A stretch of DNA of 37,938 nucleotides from Pleurotus djamor (lineage: Eukaryota; Basidiomycota; Agaricomycetes; Agaricales; Pleurotaceae), in the NCBI GenBank assembly GCA_029747585.1, contig JAPEVF010000436.1, forward strand, positions 1-37,938, written 5' to 3'. The position numbers and the translations under genes were made by a program. The notes under the pieces were generated by a model. That model had not been told where the DNA came from, made no database searches, and saw only the letters and a list, made by a program, of their open reading frames with translations. Below, piece after piece: positions 1 through 9,396 of the stretch. Positions within the stretch are counted from its first letter, which is position 1. Each line of letters opens with the position of its first letter.

Positions 1-401
1 GGAGCAGGGAATCGGGATTCCACACGCGTGTGACATGTCAGGCGTGACTAGTGACTCGTGGCCAGCCCCTGATGGTAATAGGAGATGGCCGGCCTTGGAA
101 GAAATGGCGATCTTGCTTTGCACTATACGCTCAAGTGTCGCTACTTGGGTAAAATGACCCTGGCACAGTCGCCCTGCCTGAAATTATTCCCGGCCGAAGT
201 TCGCGATATAGAGTATGAAGGATAGCCTATTAGTATTCACATAGTATTCATAAACTGTATTCCATCATACCTTATCTCAAGAGCGATAGCGCCGAAGCAA
301 AGTTGCAGAGGATGTTCCCACAGTTGTGGGATGTTCTTGTGGGTTCTTGTGGCCGATGACCTATTTATGCTCACTAATACGGGTTTGTCCTCTTCGTTAT
401 C
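1..401. other. Upstream region of the amine oxidase gene
   Basis: No coding signal was found here. An AT-rich stretch with a TATA-like CTATTTATG near 360-369 lies about 40 bases before the amine oxidase start codon and could be its core promoter. The rest shows no repeat or RNA gene that I can recognise. Confidence 0.3.
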
Positions 402-3400
402 ATGAAACCCGTGCATAGTGGTCGCGCAGAACTAGGTCGTCGACGTACGTTCAAGGAACGTGTCGTATTGTCTGTCCTCGTTGTATTTGGGACTACGATC
501 GGGTTATTATGGTACTTGAAAGTCTACAAGCACTACCTCCCTCCCAGCTCCCAAGTGAGCAACGATGGTAGCCTTCGAACGTGCCCGTCGTCGGCTCCTC
601 GAGCGGCTCGTCCACCAGCCCCTGTCAACCTGTGGAACCCGCTGTCCCCCAAAGAAATTAGCGAGGTCTACGCTTTTCTTCACTCACCATCGCTTGGCCG
701 CAATCTGACACAAAAGAGCTCACAAATCAATGATAACAGCGTGTTTCTTATCGAAACCCTCCCTCCCCCCAAAGCTTTTGCCCTCCAATATCTTTCTGAT
801 CCCCAAACCTTCAACCCGCCCGCAAAATATGCCCGAGTAATCCTGCACCTAGGTGGTTTAGAACACCCAGTCGTCAATGATTATGTTGTAGGACCTCTTC
901 CGATTGGAGAGAAAACTACCTTGGAAGAACGAAAAGGAGTGTATCATCGAGACGAGATACCATTCAATGCTCGGGGTATCAGTTTGGGCCGCGAGCTTCC
1001 CAAACTCCTTGGGCAAATTATGAGACCGTTGGCGGAACCAATGCAGGCACGTAAAGTTACAAGCGACTGTTGTATCTGGTACTGACACCTAAATAGGCTC
1101 TGTTGGGAGGTGTCGCCATGGGTTTGCCAAACGATACTCTTGTTGCCGGTGCAAGTGCCCCCTGGAGCATCGATGGCGAGTTTCGTCGCTCCTGGTTTTC
1201 GTGGAAGCGTAACGTCGCTGGTTCCTGGTTGAATTCCTTGAATTTGTACATATACGTGGATTTCAGTGGCTCCGACGTGGAAAAATGGAAAGTACTCAAG
1301 GTACGTCCCGTTCGATCCCAGAGAGTACTTATATTGATTTTGATTTTGGATGTAATTTATAGCTCGTATACGACAAACAAGTCTTCCCAACCACTGAATC
1401 CTTCCTTGAAGCGTTCCACAATGGCACACTCACACCGCTACCTCCAGTGCACCAGGAAACCAACTCTTCCCATCCTTGGAGCTCACGGTACAGACAAAGT
1501 CCTGAATATAAGCTTGACTTAGATCATCTACCGGGGCCCCGATCTGTGTCTTTCGCTGGCGCACGCTTTAGAGTGGATGAAAAATTGAAATATGTTAGTT
1601 GGATGGGTTGGGGAATGTACTTTGGATTCGACAGAGACATGGGACTTAGCCTATGGGATGTCCGCTTCAGGAACGAGAGAATCTTGTATGAGGTGAGGAA
1701 GGTCGGTCGCTTGCCGTCCACTCATTTTTGACTCGCAATTTTGTAGCTTTCACCCCAAGACGCCCTCGCGCAGTATGGTCAGCTGTTCAAAGCCGTCATA
1801 GATGAATCGTACTTACTCTAGATTCCCCACAGCTGGTACCAACCCTTTCCAGGCCACGACCGCATGGTATGTATGATCATAATTTCTGCAACCTCACTCA
1901 TCATACTCCCCCTTTAGGTTGGACCGTTATTTCGGAATGGGACAGGCTGTTCGCCCTCTAATGCCATCTTACGACTGTCCTCAAGGATCTGCGTATTTCT
2001 CTGCAAATATATTCGTACCAGGTGACCAAGGAGGAAACACGGTCGTCATCGATCGCGCCATCTGTGTCTTTGAGATGGATACATCTCGCCCTATATCCAG
2101 GCATACGGGATATTCAGATGGCGAGTTCGGGGCCGTCAAGGGGTATGTCTTGGTTGTCAGGTCCATTGCAACTGTTGGAAAGTACGCATCTTACCGTCAT
2201 CCCAATCCGTTCCGACCAGACGTTGATTCCGTTTCTTATAGCTACGACTACCGTGCGCGTTTCTGCTTTGTCTCAGAATAACATTGACTGACTATAATCT
2301 CCCTCTCTCCTTTCGCAAAAATAGTGGTAGGTCATGACAATTTATCAACATCATCTTCGAATAACCGCGTCTTCAGTGGGATTACACCTTCCACCTGGAT
2401 GGCACTATCGAAGTCCGTCTTTCCGCCTCTGGATACCTTCAGGGAGCGTATTACCTTCCTGAAGAAGATCCTTATGGGTACAAAATTTTCCATAGCTCGA
2501 GTATGTTGCATGATGATCGGGCCTGTTTTCCACGAATATTAATGACCATATCTAGTGGGGTCACTCCACGACCATGTCATCAATTTCAAGGTAAATGAGC
2601 TACATCTTTGCAGTGAGAGTGACGTAGTCTCACCTCACTTTTGTTAGGTCGATCTTGACGTCCTTGGGACGGAGAATTCTCTACTACGAACCTCCATGGC
2701 CCAAGAAGAGATAACGCAACCCTGGTTTGATGATGACTGGGGTTCGACGGTTATCCAGCAAAAGGTGACCCGAGAGTATATTGAAAACGAAGACGATGCT
2801 CTTATCCGATACCCGCCGAACCTACAAGGAGGCTACGCCATCGTCAACAAGGCGGAACGGAACAAGTGGGGAACCGTCAGGGGATACTCGATCCACCCAG
2901 GGGTCAATTTCTTGCACAATGTCAGTCGACTGATTTCCTTCATGAGTGATATAGACTGATATACATACCTTGTCCAGACCGTGGTTGGGTCTCCTCGGTT
3001 ACTTAACAATGCGAACTGGGCTCGATACAACCTCGCAGTCTCCAAACGCAAGGATAATGAGCCTTCTTCCAGTTGTATCTGGAATTTGCACCTGCCTGGA
3101 AAGCCCGCCGTCGATTTCCATCAGTTCTTTGATGGGGAGAATATAACACAAGAAGATCTCGTTGCTTGGGTCAATTTAGGCACTCATCACCTCGTAAGCA
3201 GACCATACATTTCCCTGGGTCCAATCTCTGAACGACGGGACAGCCTCAAGCCGAAGATGCGCCCAATACAAGGACGTCAACGGCGACCACAAGGTACTTC
3301 CGCTCTTAAAATTGGCGACGCTCTCTCATCATTTCCACAGCTTCTTGATTGCGCCTCTGAACTACTTCAACTCGGACGTCTCGATGGATTCCCTCAACTC

Positions 3401-3617
3401 TGTCTTGATCACATCACCAAAGACACCAGAGGAGCCATACACTTACGACGACTATGGCGTAAACCAAGGGGAAACTTGTGCACCAGAGGTTCCGCCGTCA
3501 TTCGAGTACACCGATGTTCATGCTTACGATATGGACGGGAGAGTGATTCAAGGAAACACCTTGGAAAGGATCAGAAGTATGGCGTATGGGCCACACAGGA
3601 TCATGGTAGAATTATAA
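402..3617 (+). CDS. Copper amine oxidase (topaquinone enzyme), membrane-anchored
   Basis: This family oxidises primary amines to aldehydes, with ammonia and hydrogen peroxide as by-products. It uses copper and a topaquinone made from a tyrosine. I splice 14 exons: 402-1046, 1097-1300, 1363-1692, 1747-1777, 1833-1866, 1918-2181, 2242-2252, 2325-2326, 2377-2500, 2556-2590, 2648-2920, 2978-3193, 3244-3293 and 3341-3617. They total 2496 nt (831 aa). A hydrophobic segment at residues 21-39 after a basic N-terminus suggests a type II membrane anchor. The cofactor motif TVGNYDY is present, with precursor Tyr504. Copper ligands are the HDH pair (His553, His555) and a His in GTHHLP (721 or 722). The C-terminal half aligns by memory with animal diamine oxidases. 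Two oddities: a 2-nt exon is needed to keep the frame, and Ser443 sits where animal enzymes carry the catalytic-base Asp. Intron 1 appears to be GC-AG. The gene converges on the thioesterase gene, with 56 bases between their stops. Confidence 0.9.
2325..2326 (+). other. Putative 2-nt microexon of the amine oxidase gene
   Basis: The preceding exon ends TAC GAC TAC C at 2252 and the next begins TGG GAT TAC at 2377, so exactly two more bases (mod 3) are needed. TG at 2325-2326 is preceded by an acceptor (aaaaatag) and followed by a strong donor (gtaggt). It gives CTG (Leu), so the protein reads NYDYLWDYTF, the family pattern. The flanking introns would be 72 and 50 nt. Confidence 0.7.
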
Positions 3618-3673
3618 ATGTCTAGTGCAGTCTAAGATGTAAGCATATCTATATGTAGTAGTGAAGTGTACGA

Positions 3674-4489
3674 TTAGAGCTTTGGCTTGGGTTCGGACGC
3701 GAACATCTTGAGGTGAATCCCAGAAGCTATCAGTCTGACTTCGTCTTCGTCCCAGATCTACATCAGAATGAAAGTCAGTCTGTCTCTGTCCTTGACAACC
3801 CGGAGATTGATACTTACTTGAGTTCTCGCGCACAAGATGGGAGGCTCAGTGATCATGGTGGTGTTGACGACGCGCAACTTTGTGCCCCTATAACAATGAT
3901 GATTCAAGAGCGTTGAGTAGTGGTCGGAACGAAGAACGAACAAGGGTGCTGGCGAGTGCAATGCCGCGTTCATGGATTGCGATACACCGCTGTCTGGTCT
4001 TTCGCCTCCTATCGAGCCTCGGTACACAGTGAGTGGAAGGGCCGAGCACCTGTTTGGTATCATGGTTGAGGGACACAATTGATGAAGTGCGCGAGTACAC
4101 CGACATATCGACCAAGAACACCACACAGCCGGTGTGAAGGTTTCCACTCGCGTCGACCATGTCTGGCTGCCTTTTGTACTGAAAACCACTGTCGAAAGGT
4201 ATCTGAGTGACTAACCTTCGCCTACTTCAATCTCACACACCACTTTTACTTCCTTCTTCCTAATATCTTCGGGGTTGTCTATAAAGGAGACTTCAACAAC
4301 CTTGATGCGCTCTGAGACACGCTTGGCGAAGGTTTCTCCGAGTTCGTCGGCGAGGAGGACTTGCGTGATGCCCAAGCATATTCTCTTCGAATTGTACGGG
4401 GCGTTTCCGCCTACCTTCGCAATCTCAGTCGCGTCGATGGGCCAGGTTTCGACTTTCTCTGGGAAGCTGAGAAGTCGCTCGGTTGCCAT
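3674..4489 (-). CDS. Hot-dog fold acyl-CoA thioesterase-like protein, copy A
   Basis: Five exons: 4489-4216, 4162-4105, 4049-3942, 3887-3818 and 3757-3674, giving 197 aa. It belongs to the 4HBT/PaaI-like thioesterase superfamily, whose members hydrolyse acyl-CoA or related thioesters. The central helix motif reads GNLHTGCVVFLVDMCSALPL. Its His and the Asp in LVD match the substrate-binding and catalytic region of ACOT13-like enzymes. A later stretch, GVSQSMN...HSPAPLGTKL, is the typical second half of the fold. No signal peptide is seen, so the protein is probably cytosolic or mitochondrial. It is 126 bases downstream of copy B on the same strand and shares its exon phases. It is closest to copy C: both are 197 aa, with equal exon lengths throughout. 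The exact substrate cannot be told from sequence. Confidence 0.85.
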
Positions 4490-4579
4490 CGGCGTGGTAT
4501 GTGGGGTATGTTGAAGATGTCGATCAAGGCTTTGGAAGCGGTGTTTCCAGAACGGAGGTAGAGATACCCGGAGCCGGTC

Positions 4580-4589
4580 TTTATAAATT
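4580..4589 (-). promoter_or_regulatory. TATA element of thioesterase copy A
   Basis: On the minus strand this reads AATTTATAAA, about 90 bases before the copy A start codon, followed by a GGCTCCGG block. The same TATA plus GGCTCCGG arrangement precedes copy C, so the core promoter was duplicated with the gene. Confidence 0.5.
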
Positions 4590-4615
4590 ACTACATGCAG
4601 GGTTCTCCCAGTGTA

Positions 4616-5427
4616 CTACATCCTTGACCGTTGCCTCGATGAAGAAGCCGCCATCTTCGTTTGTGTCCCTGTCACGACCAATCTATGGTTGACGACATCC
4701 CAAATCTGATCACTGTTATAAAACGCGAAACGCTAAAGACGCTCGGAAACATACCTGACAGCGGCCACTGAGTATTTGGCCCTCAGTGATCAAGGTGGTT
4801 GATACAATTCTTAGCTTTGTTCCCCTAGATTGAATTCAACGCGAGCCAACATCCAAGCTCAATAAACAGACGCACAGTGGGGCGGGTGAATGGAAGATGG
4901 TGTTGATCGAGTGAGATACGCCCATATCGACGGCATCGACGCGTCTTTCAGCTGCTTTCCACGCAATTAGCGGCATTTCTGTGCAACTAGAGCGTCTGGG
5001 TCAACCTGAGGTGTCGTGCACCATGAATTAGCGCACATGTCAACCAAGAACATTGCGCATCCGGCATGGATGTGGCCAGTTGTGTTACTGGTATCTATGG
5101 TGAGTGATGTAAGTTTCAATAGCTTGAAAGGAAGTTGGACGCGCTGCTTTACGCACCTTCTTCGACAGTCATCTCGCAGACCACTTTTGCATGGCCAAGG
5201 GTGGGCATTTCGGGGGTTCGATCCACGTCAACTTGCACGATTCGGATGAGTTTCGCAACGTTTGAAGAAAATTCGCCTTCAGCAGTGCAAAACGTATAGA
5301 ACATCTTCAGGACAAGTTCCTTCGCCGCGAACGGAGCATTCCCAGCTACTCGCTCGACTTCCGATGGGTCAAGCTGGTAGCAAGTGAGCTTGGATATCTT
5401 CTCTGTGAGCCTTGGCCACTTCGACAT
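4616..5427 (-). CDS. Hot-dog fold thioesterase-like protein, copy B (divergent)
   Basis: Exons 5427-5157, 5094-5037, 4986-4876, 4824-4755 and 4705-4616 give 199 aa. The motif is GHIHAGCAMFLVDICTEMPL, so the active-site His and Asp are kept. The rest has diverged clearly from copies A and C: the exon 1 protein is largely different apart from the GNAP block, and the C-terminus ends in a basic, serine-rich tail. Intron 2 only keeps the frame if the acceptor ctctag (ending at 4987) is used; nearer AG sites lead to stops. The gene lies between copies C and A on the same strand. The family assignment is the same acyl-thioester hydrolase superfamily. A different substrate from A and C is likely but is inference. 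Confidence 0.8.
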
Positions 5428-5884
5428 TGGGGAGATACTGGGGCTGCTTACAGTTAAAATAATGCGGCGATTGGCACATGGGGAATCAATGAAGGAATAT
5501 CACGGAGACAAAGATTCGAGGTACATGGACATGGTGCCATGGACATTCAGGCCAAGGATTGAATCTCGAAAATTCTCGCTCCAGGATGCCGGAAATATTT
5601 GTGGAAGTAAGAAGGCTCAAGCTCAAGGGCTTCCAAAGGGCTTCCTTGGTTCAGTGACGATGAACGTGAGCAAGACAATTGTGAGGCCAATTGTTGACCG
5701 TGGTAATTTGTATTCGCACGATCATAATCTTTCATCCGACCCACGCCCATTTCCCGACTTCACCTCGAAGAGCCTCGGAAGGGCCTCGAATCTTGGAAAG
5801 AATCAGGATCACTACGTGGGCCACGGTTAAATTATAAAGGGATATTAACACGCTGCAAGGTACATCCGACGGCGCAGGAAACTA
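5428..5884. other. Intergenic region between thioesterase copies C and B
   Basis: About 457 bases separate the copy C stop from the copy B start. Open frames here show no similarity to anything recognisable and look like chance. The stretch probably holds the copy B promoter. No clear TATA was found. Confidence 0.3.
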
Positions 5885-6678
5885 TCAAAGCTTGGTCTTG
5901 GGCTCAGATGCGAACATCTTGAGCTGGGTCCCGGACGCTATGAGTCTGACTTTGTCTATATCCCAGATCTAGAAAAAGCACGAGGTTAGTCGTGGGTCTG
6001 CTGAAATTGGGGATACGAACCTGAGTCCTTGCGCACAATATCGGAGGTTGGGTAACCATGGTGGTATTGACGATGCGCAACTTCGTCCCCCTGTAGAGTG
6101 TGAGTCGATGAAAAGGACGAGTAAGCTGAGGAACATACAACGATGCTGGTAGATGGAATGCCGTGTTGATAGACTGCGAAACACCACTGTCCGGAGTTCC
6201 ATCCCCTATGGCCTCTCGGTACACCGTGAGGGGCAGGGCCGAGCACCTTGGAGGTTATCTGTTAGAACGCCAAAAATTTGAAGAACGCGGAAGCGTACAC
6301 GTCCACGAGGAGCACCACACAGCCGGTATGGAGGTTTCCATCTGCGCCGACCATATCTGCTTTCTTTTGAGTGTCATGACCAGGAGTTGAAGGGATTGAC
6401 AAACGTTCGTTGACCTCTATCTCACAGACCACTCGCGCCTCCTTCTTTCTGGAATCTTCTGGGTTCTCTATGAAGGCAACCTCAACAACTTCAATGTGCT
6501 CCGAGACGCGCTTTGAAAATGTTTCTCCGAACTCATTCGAGAGTAGGACTTGCATGATGCCCAGACAGATTCGCTTCGAATTGTATGGTGCATTGCCGCG
6601 TACTTTGGCGACGTCGCTCGGTTGAATGGGCCACGCGCCGACTTTCTCTGGGAAGGTGAGTATTCGCTCAGTTGTCAT
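5885..6678 (-). CDS. Hot-dog fold acyl-CoA thioesterase-like protein, copy C
   Basis: Exons 6678-6405, 6356-6299, 6246-6139, 6090-6021 and 5968-5885 give 197 aa, with exon lengths identical to copy A (274, 58, 108, 70, 84). The active-site block reads GNLHTGCVVLLVDVCSALPL, followed by GVSQSIN and GTKLRIVNTTMVT. Active-site His and Asp are conserved. Similarity to copy A is high along the whole length, so A and C are recent duplicates. C was probably copied together with a B-type gene upstream, now only a relic at 6766-6860. No targeting signal is visible. The likely role is hydrolysis of acyl-CoA or a similar thioester. Confidence 0.85.
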
Positions 6679-6760
6679 TAGGATGTGGGCAATGTCGATG
6701 AAAAGTTGTAATGCTGCATCGCCCGTAAACGCGGAAATTCACATAGCCGGAGCCGGGCAC

Positions 6761-6769
6761 TATATAAAC
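6761..6769 (-). promoter_or_regulatory. TATA element of thioesterase copy C
   Basis: The minus strand reads GTTTATATA about 85 bases before the copy C start, followed by a CCGGCTCCGG block. It matches the copy A promoter in position and flanks. The TATA overlaps the end of the collapsed thioesterase relic upstream. Confidence 0.5.
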
Positions 6770-6860
6770 TGCCTCGATGCAGATGCCGCGGTCTTAGTGA
6801 CTGGCCTCCCATAGGTTGGGTTGATAAGCAGTGAGTTTGGATAACTTTTCTGAGGATGTC
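6766..6860 (-). pseudogene. Collapsed fourth thioesterase (copy B type)
   Basis: On the minus strand, bases about 6860-6800 match the beginning of copy B exon 1 (TCAGAAAAGTTATCCAAACT versus ACAGAGAAGATATCCAAGCT in B). The sequence then runs directly into a match to the 3' end of copy B exon 5 (encoding AASASRQ versus AASSSRQ). Everything between, including the active-site exons, is missing. The relic sits just upstream of copy C, exactly where copy B sits relative to copy A. It is therefore best read as the B partner of an older B-A pair duplication. Confidence 0.6.
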
Positions 6861-6999
6861 TACCAGCGCTATCCACGGGGAAAGCATTCTGGTAACTGAG
6901 GCAAGATGGATGAGCGTCGGAGAATCACAGAAACTAGAAGTTACGCACCGACAGACGGTATTGTCATGATTGACCAGACTAAACTGGATTATCACATAC

Positions 7000-7243
7000 A
7001 TATCAAGATCACTGAAGAGTCGAAGAATCTGCAGCTATGAGAGACGAAGGTCAATACAGTAGTAGTGCGGAAAGCGTTCGCTGCAGATTGAATTGCGAGC
7101 TGGCCGTCGTGGCTTGAGGCATCGGAGCTGACGCCAACGACCTTGTGAGTATATGGGTTTCGTATTTTAAATGTTCCCTCGCCGGAGGCAGGTACCCATT
7201 TTCCTTGAATAAAAAGTTGGGTCAGTGGGAGACGCATAGGCAC
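7000..7243 (-). pseudogene. N-terminal fragment of an aldehyde dehydrogenase
   Basis: The minus-strand frame starting at 7243 encodes LFIQGKWVPASGEGTFKIRN, the standard N-terminus of NAD(P)-dependent aldehyde dehydrogenases. It continues as NPYTHKVVG and then SAANAFRTT. After a possible very short intron (about 30 nt) a further piece, ILRLFSDL, still fits the family. Then the match stops: no Rossmann fold, catalytic Cys or catalytic Glu follows within the window. The family is normally about 480-500 aa, so this is a truncated relic of about 70 codons, abutting the collapsed thioesterase. Confidence 0.65.
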
Positions 7244-7329
7244 AGAGGTAAGGGGCGTGTTGGGGGTATTTCGGCGCTCACCTGGTACTTATATCTTGTG
7301 TTGCTCTGCTCAGGCAAGGTTGCTTGACA

Positions 7330-8061
7330 CTAAGTCGACGTTTTCCACAAGTATGAAAGACAGGACAGCCCAATCCTTCTCAGTAGTCGGCAACTAAGTA
7401 GGCGCTTGATGAAGTTCATGGACAACTTTGGAGACTGTAAGTGTGATGAGTGACCGCGATGATGCGTTAACGTATGTTGACTGACGTGTACATGAGGCAT
7501 GAGATACGTGTTGATGACTTCGCCCATGTCATTGTGCGATGGCTCCGTATCGGCTCTACGATTCGCCCATACATCTTTAAACGCAGCGCCCCCTCGCTGA
7601 CTGTCCTTCTTCAAATACCGTCAGAACGAGAGTGCATCGATTACGGATGCTCTCGGCTAGGAAATCAGCGAGAACCCCGGGAGTAACGTAGAGGTTACTA
7701 GCACGGTATTTGGCGATGTTGTCCAAGCGATCGATGGTGGGACCACAACCTGAGCGAGAGTGAGGGAGGGTATCGATATGAGACGGGCAGGCAGTTGCGC
7801 ACCTGGCTGAAGTCATCTTAAGATGATCCCCTCGGATGAGAGCAAGAGAGAAGTCTCGGTCGGTGTCATGGTGTTAGGTGGTTCATCCGAAGAACGTTCG
7901 ACTGGAAGCATTTCTGAGTGTGTGCCGAGCATTCCATCGTATATTTCGGAAATTCTAGTGTGGTGTATAGGATGGGTGAGGGCAACGAGAGGGAGTAAGA
8001 AACTCGACACGTTCAACACAGTCTTTAATGTTAAACTTAAGCACAACATCCTCCCAGCCAA
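7330..8061 (-). pseudogene. Decayed FunK1 fungal protein kinase fragment
   Basis: Several minus-strand frames match the intact FunK1 kinase at 23.7-26.1 kb in order. An HTRISE...YGML...SEM segment near 7970-7920 matches the equivalent region there. A segment with GVLADFLAESIRNRCT near 7640 matches its GVLSDFRAESIRGRCT. KDVWANRRADTE near 7570 matches KDVWANRRNDTE. The pieces lie in different frames and are interrupted by stops, for example right after an FFG equivalent. The N-terminal domain and the HRD catalytic loop are absent. It cannot encode an active kinase. Confidence 0.7.
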
Positions 8062-8074
8062 GTGCCCGAGCGCG

Positions 8075-8830
8075 CTTCGGTAGCGACTATCTATTCACAG
8101 CGAGCAAGAATTTATGAGAGTTGCGAAAGCCAGTTCAGTCGATTTAGGCGACGAAGAACCTAAGCCAGCCACGATGTGTTGCTGCGTGATGGTCATGGCG
8201 TAGACGTTAAACGTTAAACACTGAAAGGCAAAAGATGGCGCATTTTCGGGGAAAAGAGTAGACAGTTTTGGCGAACAGGGACCACCAAGTAGCGAGTAAG
8301 TACTTCAGATGTTTGAGAGGGTTGACGTTGACGTTAAACATTTGAACGTTTGAGATTGATGACGCATGACGCGTTGACGCGTTGCTCTGAGGGATCACGT
8401 GTACATTTGGGAAAGGGGCAGCCAGATCAGCCCCTGACTGCCAGACTTTGGACCTCTCTCCGAGCTCGATTCTCGTGCCGAGGGCGGGGTTAGATTTTGA
8501 AGAGATAGATTTGCGAGAGTGATCAAAGTGGGGACGCGGAAGAGATAAAACATCAGTGAGAGTTCTGCTAACAATCCCAGATAAAAGACTTACCGAGTAA
8601 GTAGTCGAGACCCCTCCTCATCACCAAGGAAAGGAAAGGCCACTCGGAAAAGGTCATAGACTACCCTGTAGTTAAGCCCTGCCAAAGCACCAAGCAGGCC
8701 CACAGCCCTGGTGCGATGGCTTGAGACGAAACACCAGTAGTCCACACACGAATGCGGATCTCGTCTAGTCCGTTCCGCCCGGATGCCTAGTATCAGTATT
8801 GTGAGTCCCCCTCGCCCAAAGTGTCTCTAA
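8075..8830. other. Non-coding stretch with short GACGTTAAAC repeats and duplicated 3' flank
   Basis: No supported gene was found. Between 8203 and 8380 the motif GACGTTAAAC occurs twice in direct orientation, with further GTTGACGTTGACG and ACGCGTTGACGCG runs, like the ends of small non-autonomous elements. From about 8590 to 8830 the sequence matches, in reverse orientation, the flank of the two small-ORF units at 30.2-31.07 kb. One shared block is GCCAAAGCACCAAGCAGGCC near 8682. Confidence 0.4.
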
Positions 8831-9052
8831 TTAGCTGTCTCTGTCGCAGTCCGAGCGTTTGACAGCGTGGTAACAAGGTCGCCGGCAACAACTGCCCATT
8901 ACACCGAGGCCTCGCCCAGCACCTCAAGTGGTCACGCAGACAGCTTCACCGTACCACAGGTGTAGCACGCGTCATACGCTCATCCTTTGAAGAGACTCAC
9001 TAATAAGATCCACTAAGTTAGAGCAAGGATGCACGCCAACGATATTCAACAT
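8831..9052 (-). pseudogene. Small TATA-driven ORF unit, left copy (frame broken)
   Basis: The start codon at 9052 opens a 26-codon frame beginning MLNIVGV and ending at 8972. Downstream, in another frame, comes GAGRGLGVMG, shared with both right copies, ending at 8831. Compared with the 85-codon copy at 29909-30166 this one is frameshifted in the middle. It is divergent from the coiled-coil gene, with 344 bases between start codons. A TATAAA-like site lies about 100 bases upstream. The function is unknown. Confidence 0.45.
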
Positions 9053-9148
9053 CCCCGGGAGTAGACCTATGAGATGACCTTTGCAGAGGGCGGTGAATGG
9101 AAACGGTGCGAGGAGAGGTATGAAGTCAACCGTCTCAAGGTACGGGCC

Positions 9149-9157
9149 TTTATATTC
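9149..9157 (-). promoter_or_regulatory. TATA-like element of the left small-ORF unit
   Basis: The minus strand reads GAATATAAAGG here. It is followed before the ATG by blocks CTCTCCTCGCACC and CAAAGGTCATCTCATAGGTC, which recur in the leaders of the right copies. Conservation of the leader across copies supports a real promoter and 5' leader. Confidence 0.45.
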
Positions 9158-9396
9158 GGCTGTAGAGTCTGACCAAACACGAAAATACAGAGCCCGTTTT
9201 GCTGATCAACAATTTGGAAATCGTGAGTATCAAGGGGCCTCCTAAGAACGACGTCATCGCCCTTGTGGCATGTTGCCTAGAATAGACATGCAGATGCCTT
9301 TCCAGGAAAGTTAGTCTTGCATCTCGCGTTGCTCTCTCTTCGCAACATCGACCATCGTGAACCTCGCCCTCTTCAACCGCGTTTCTGAAAGTTGAT

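Noticed and set aside
4876..5037. Copy B thioesterase as a pseudogene
   Set aside because: The obvious acceptor gives stops, but the acceptor at ctctag (ending at 4987) restores an intact frame matching copies A and C.
5210..5240. GGGTTCGATCC resembling a tRNA B box
   Set aside because: It lies inside the coding exon of thioesterase copy B, and no matching A box or cloverleaf could be found.
5384..5830. Plus-strand 148-codon frame opposite thioesterase copy B and its promoter
   Set aside because: It partly overlaps the coding first exon of copy B on the other strand, has no recognisable motif and no exon partners.
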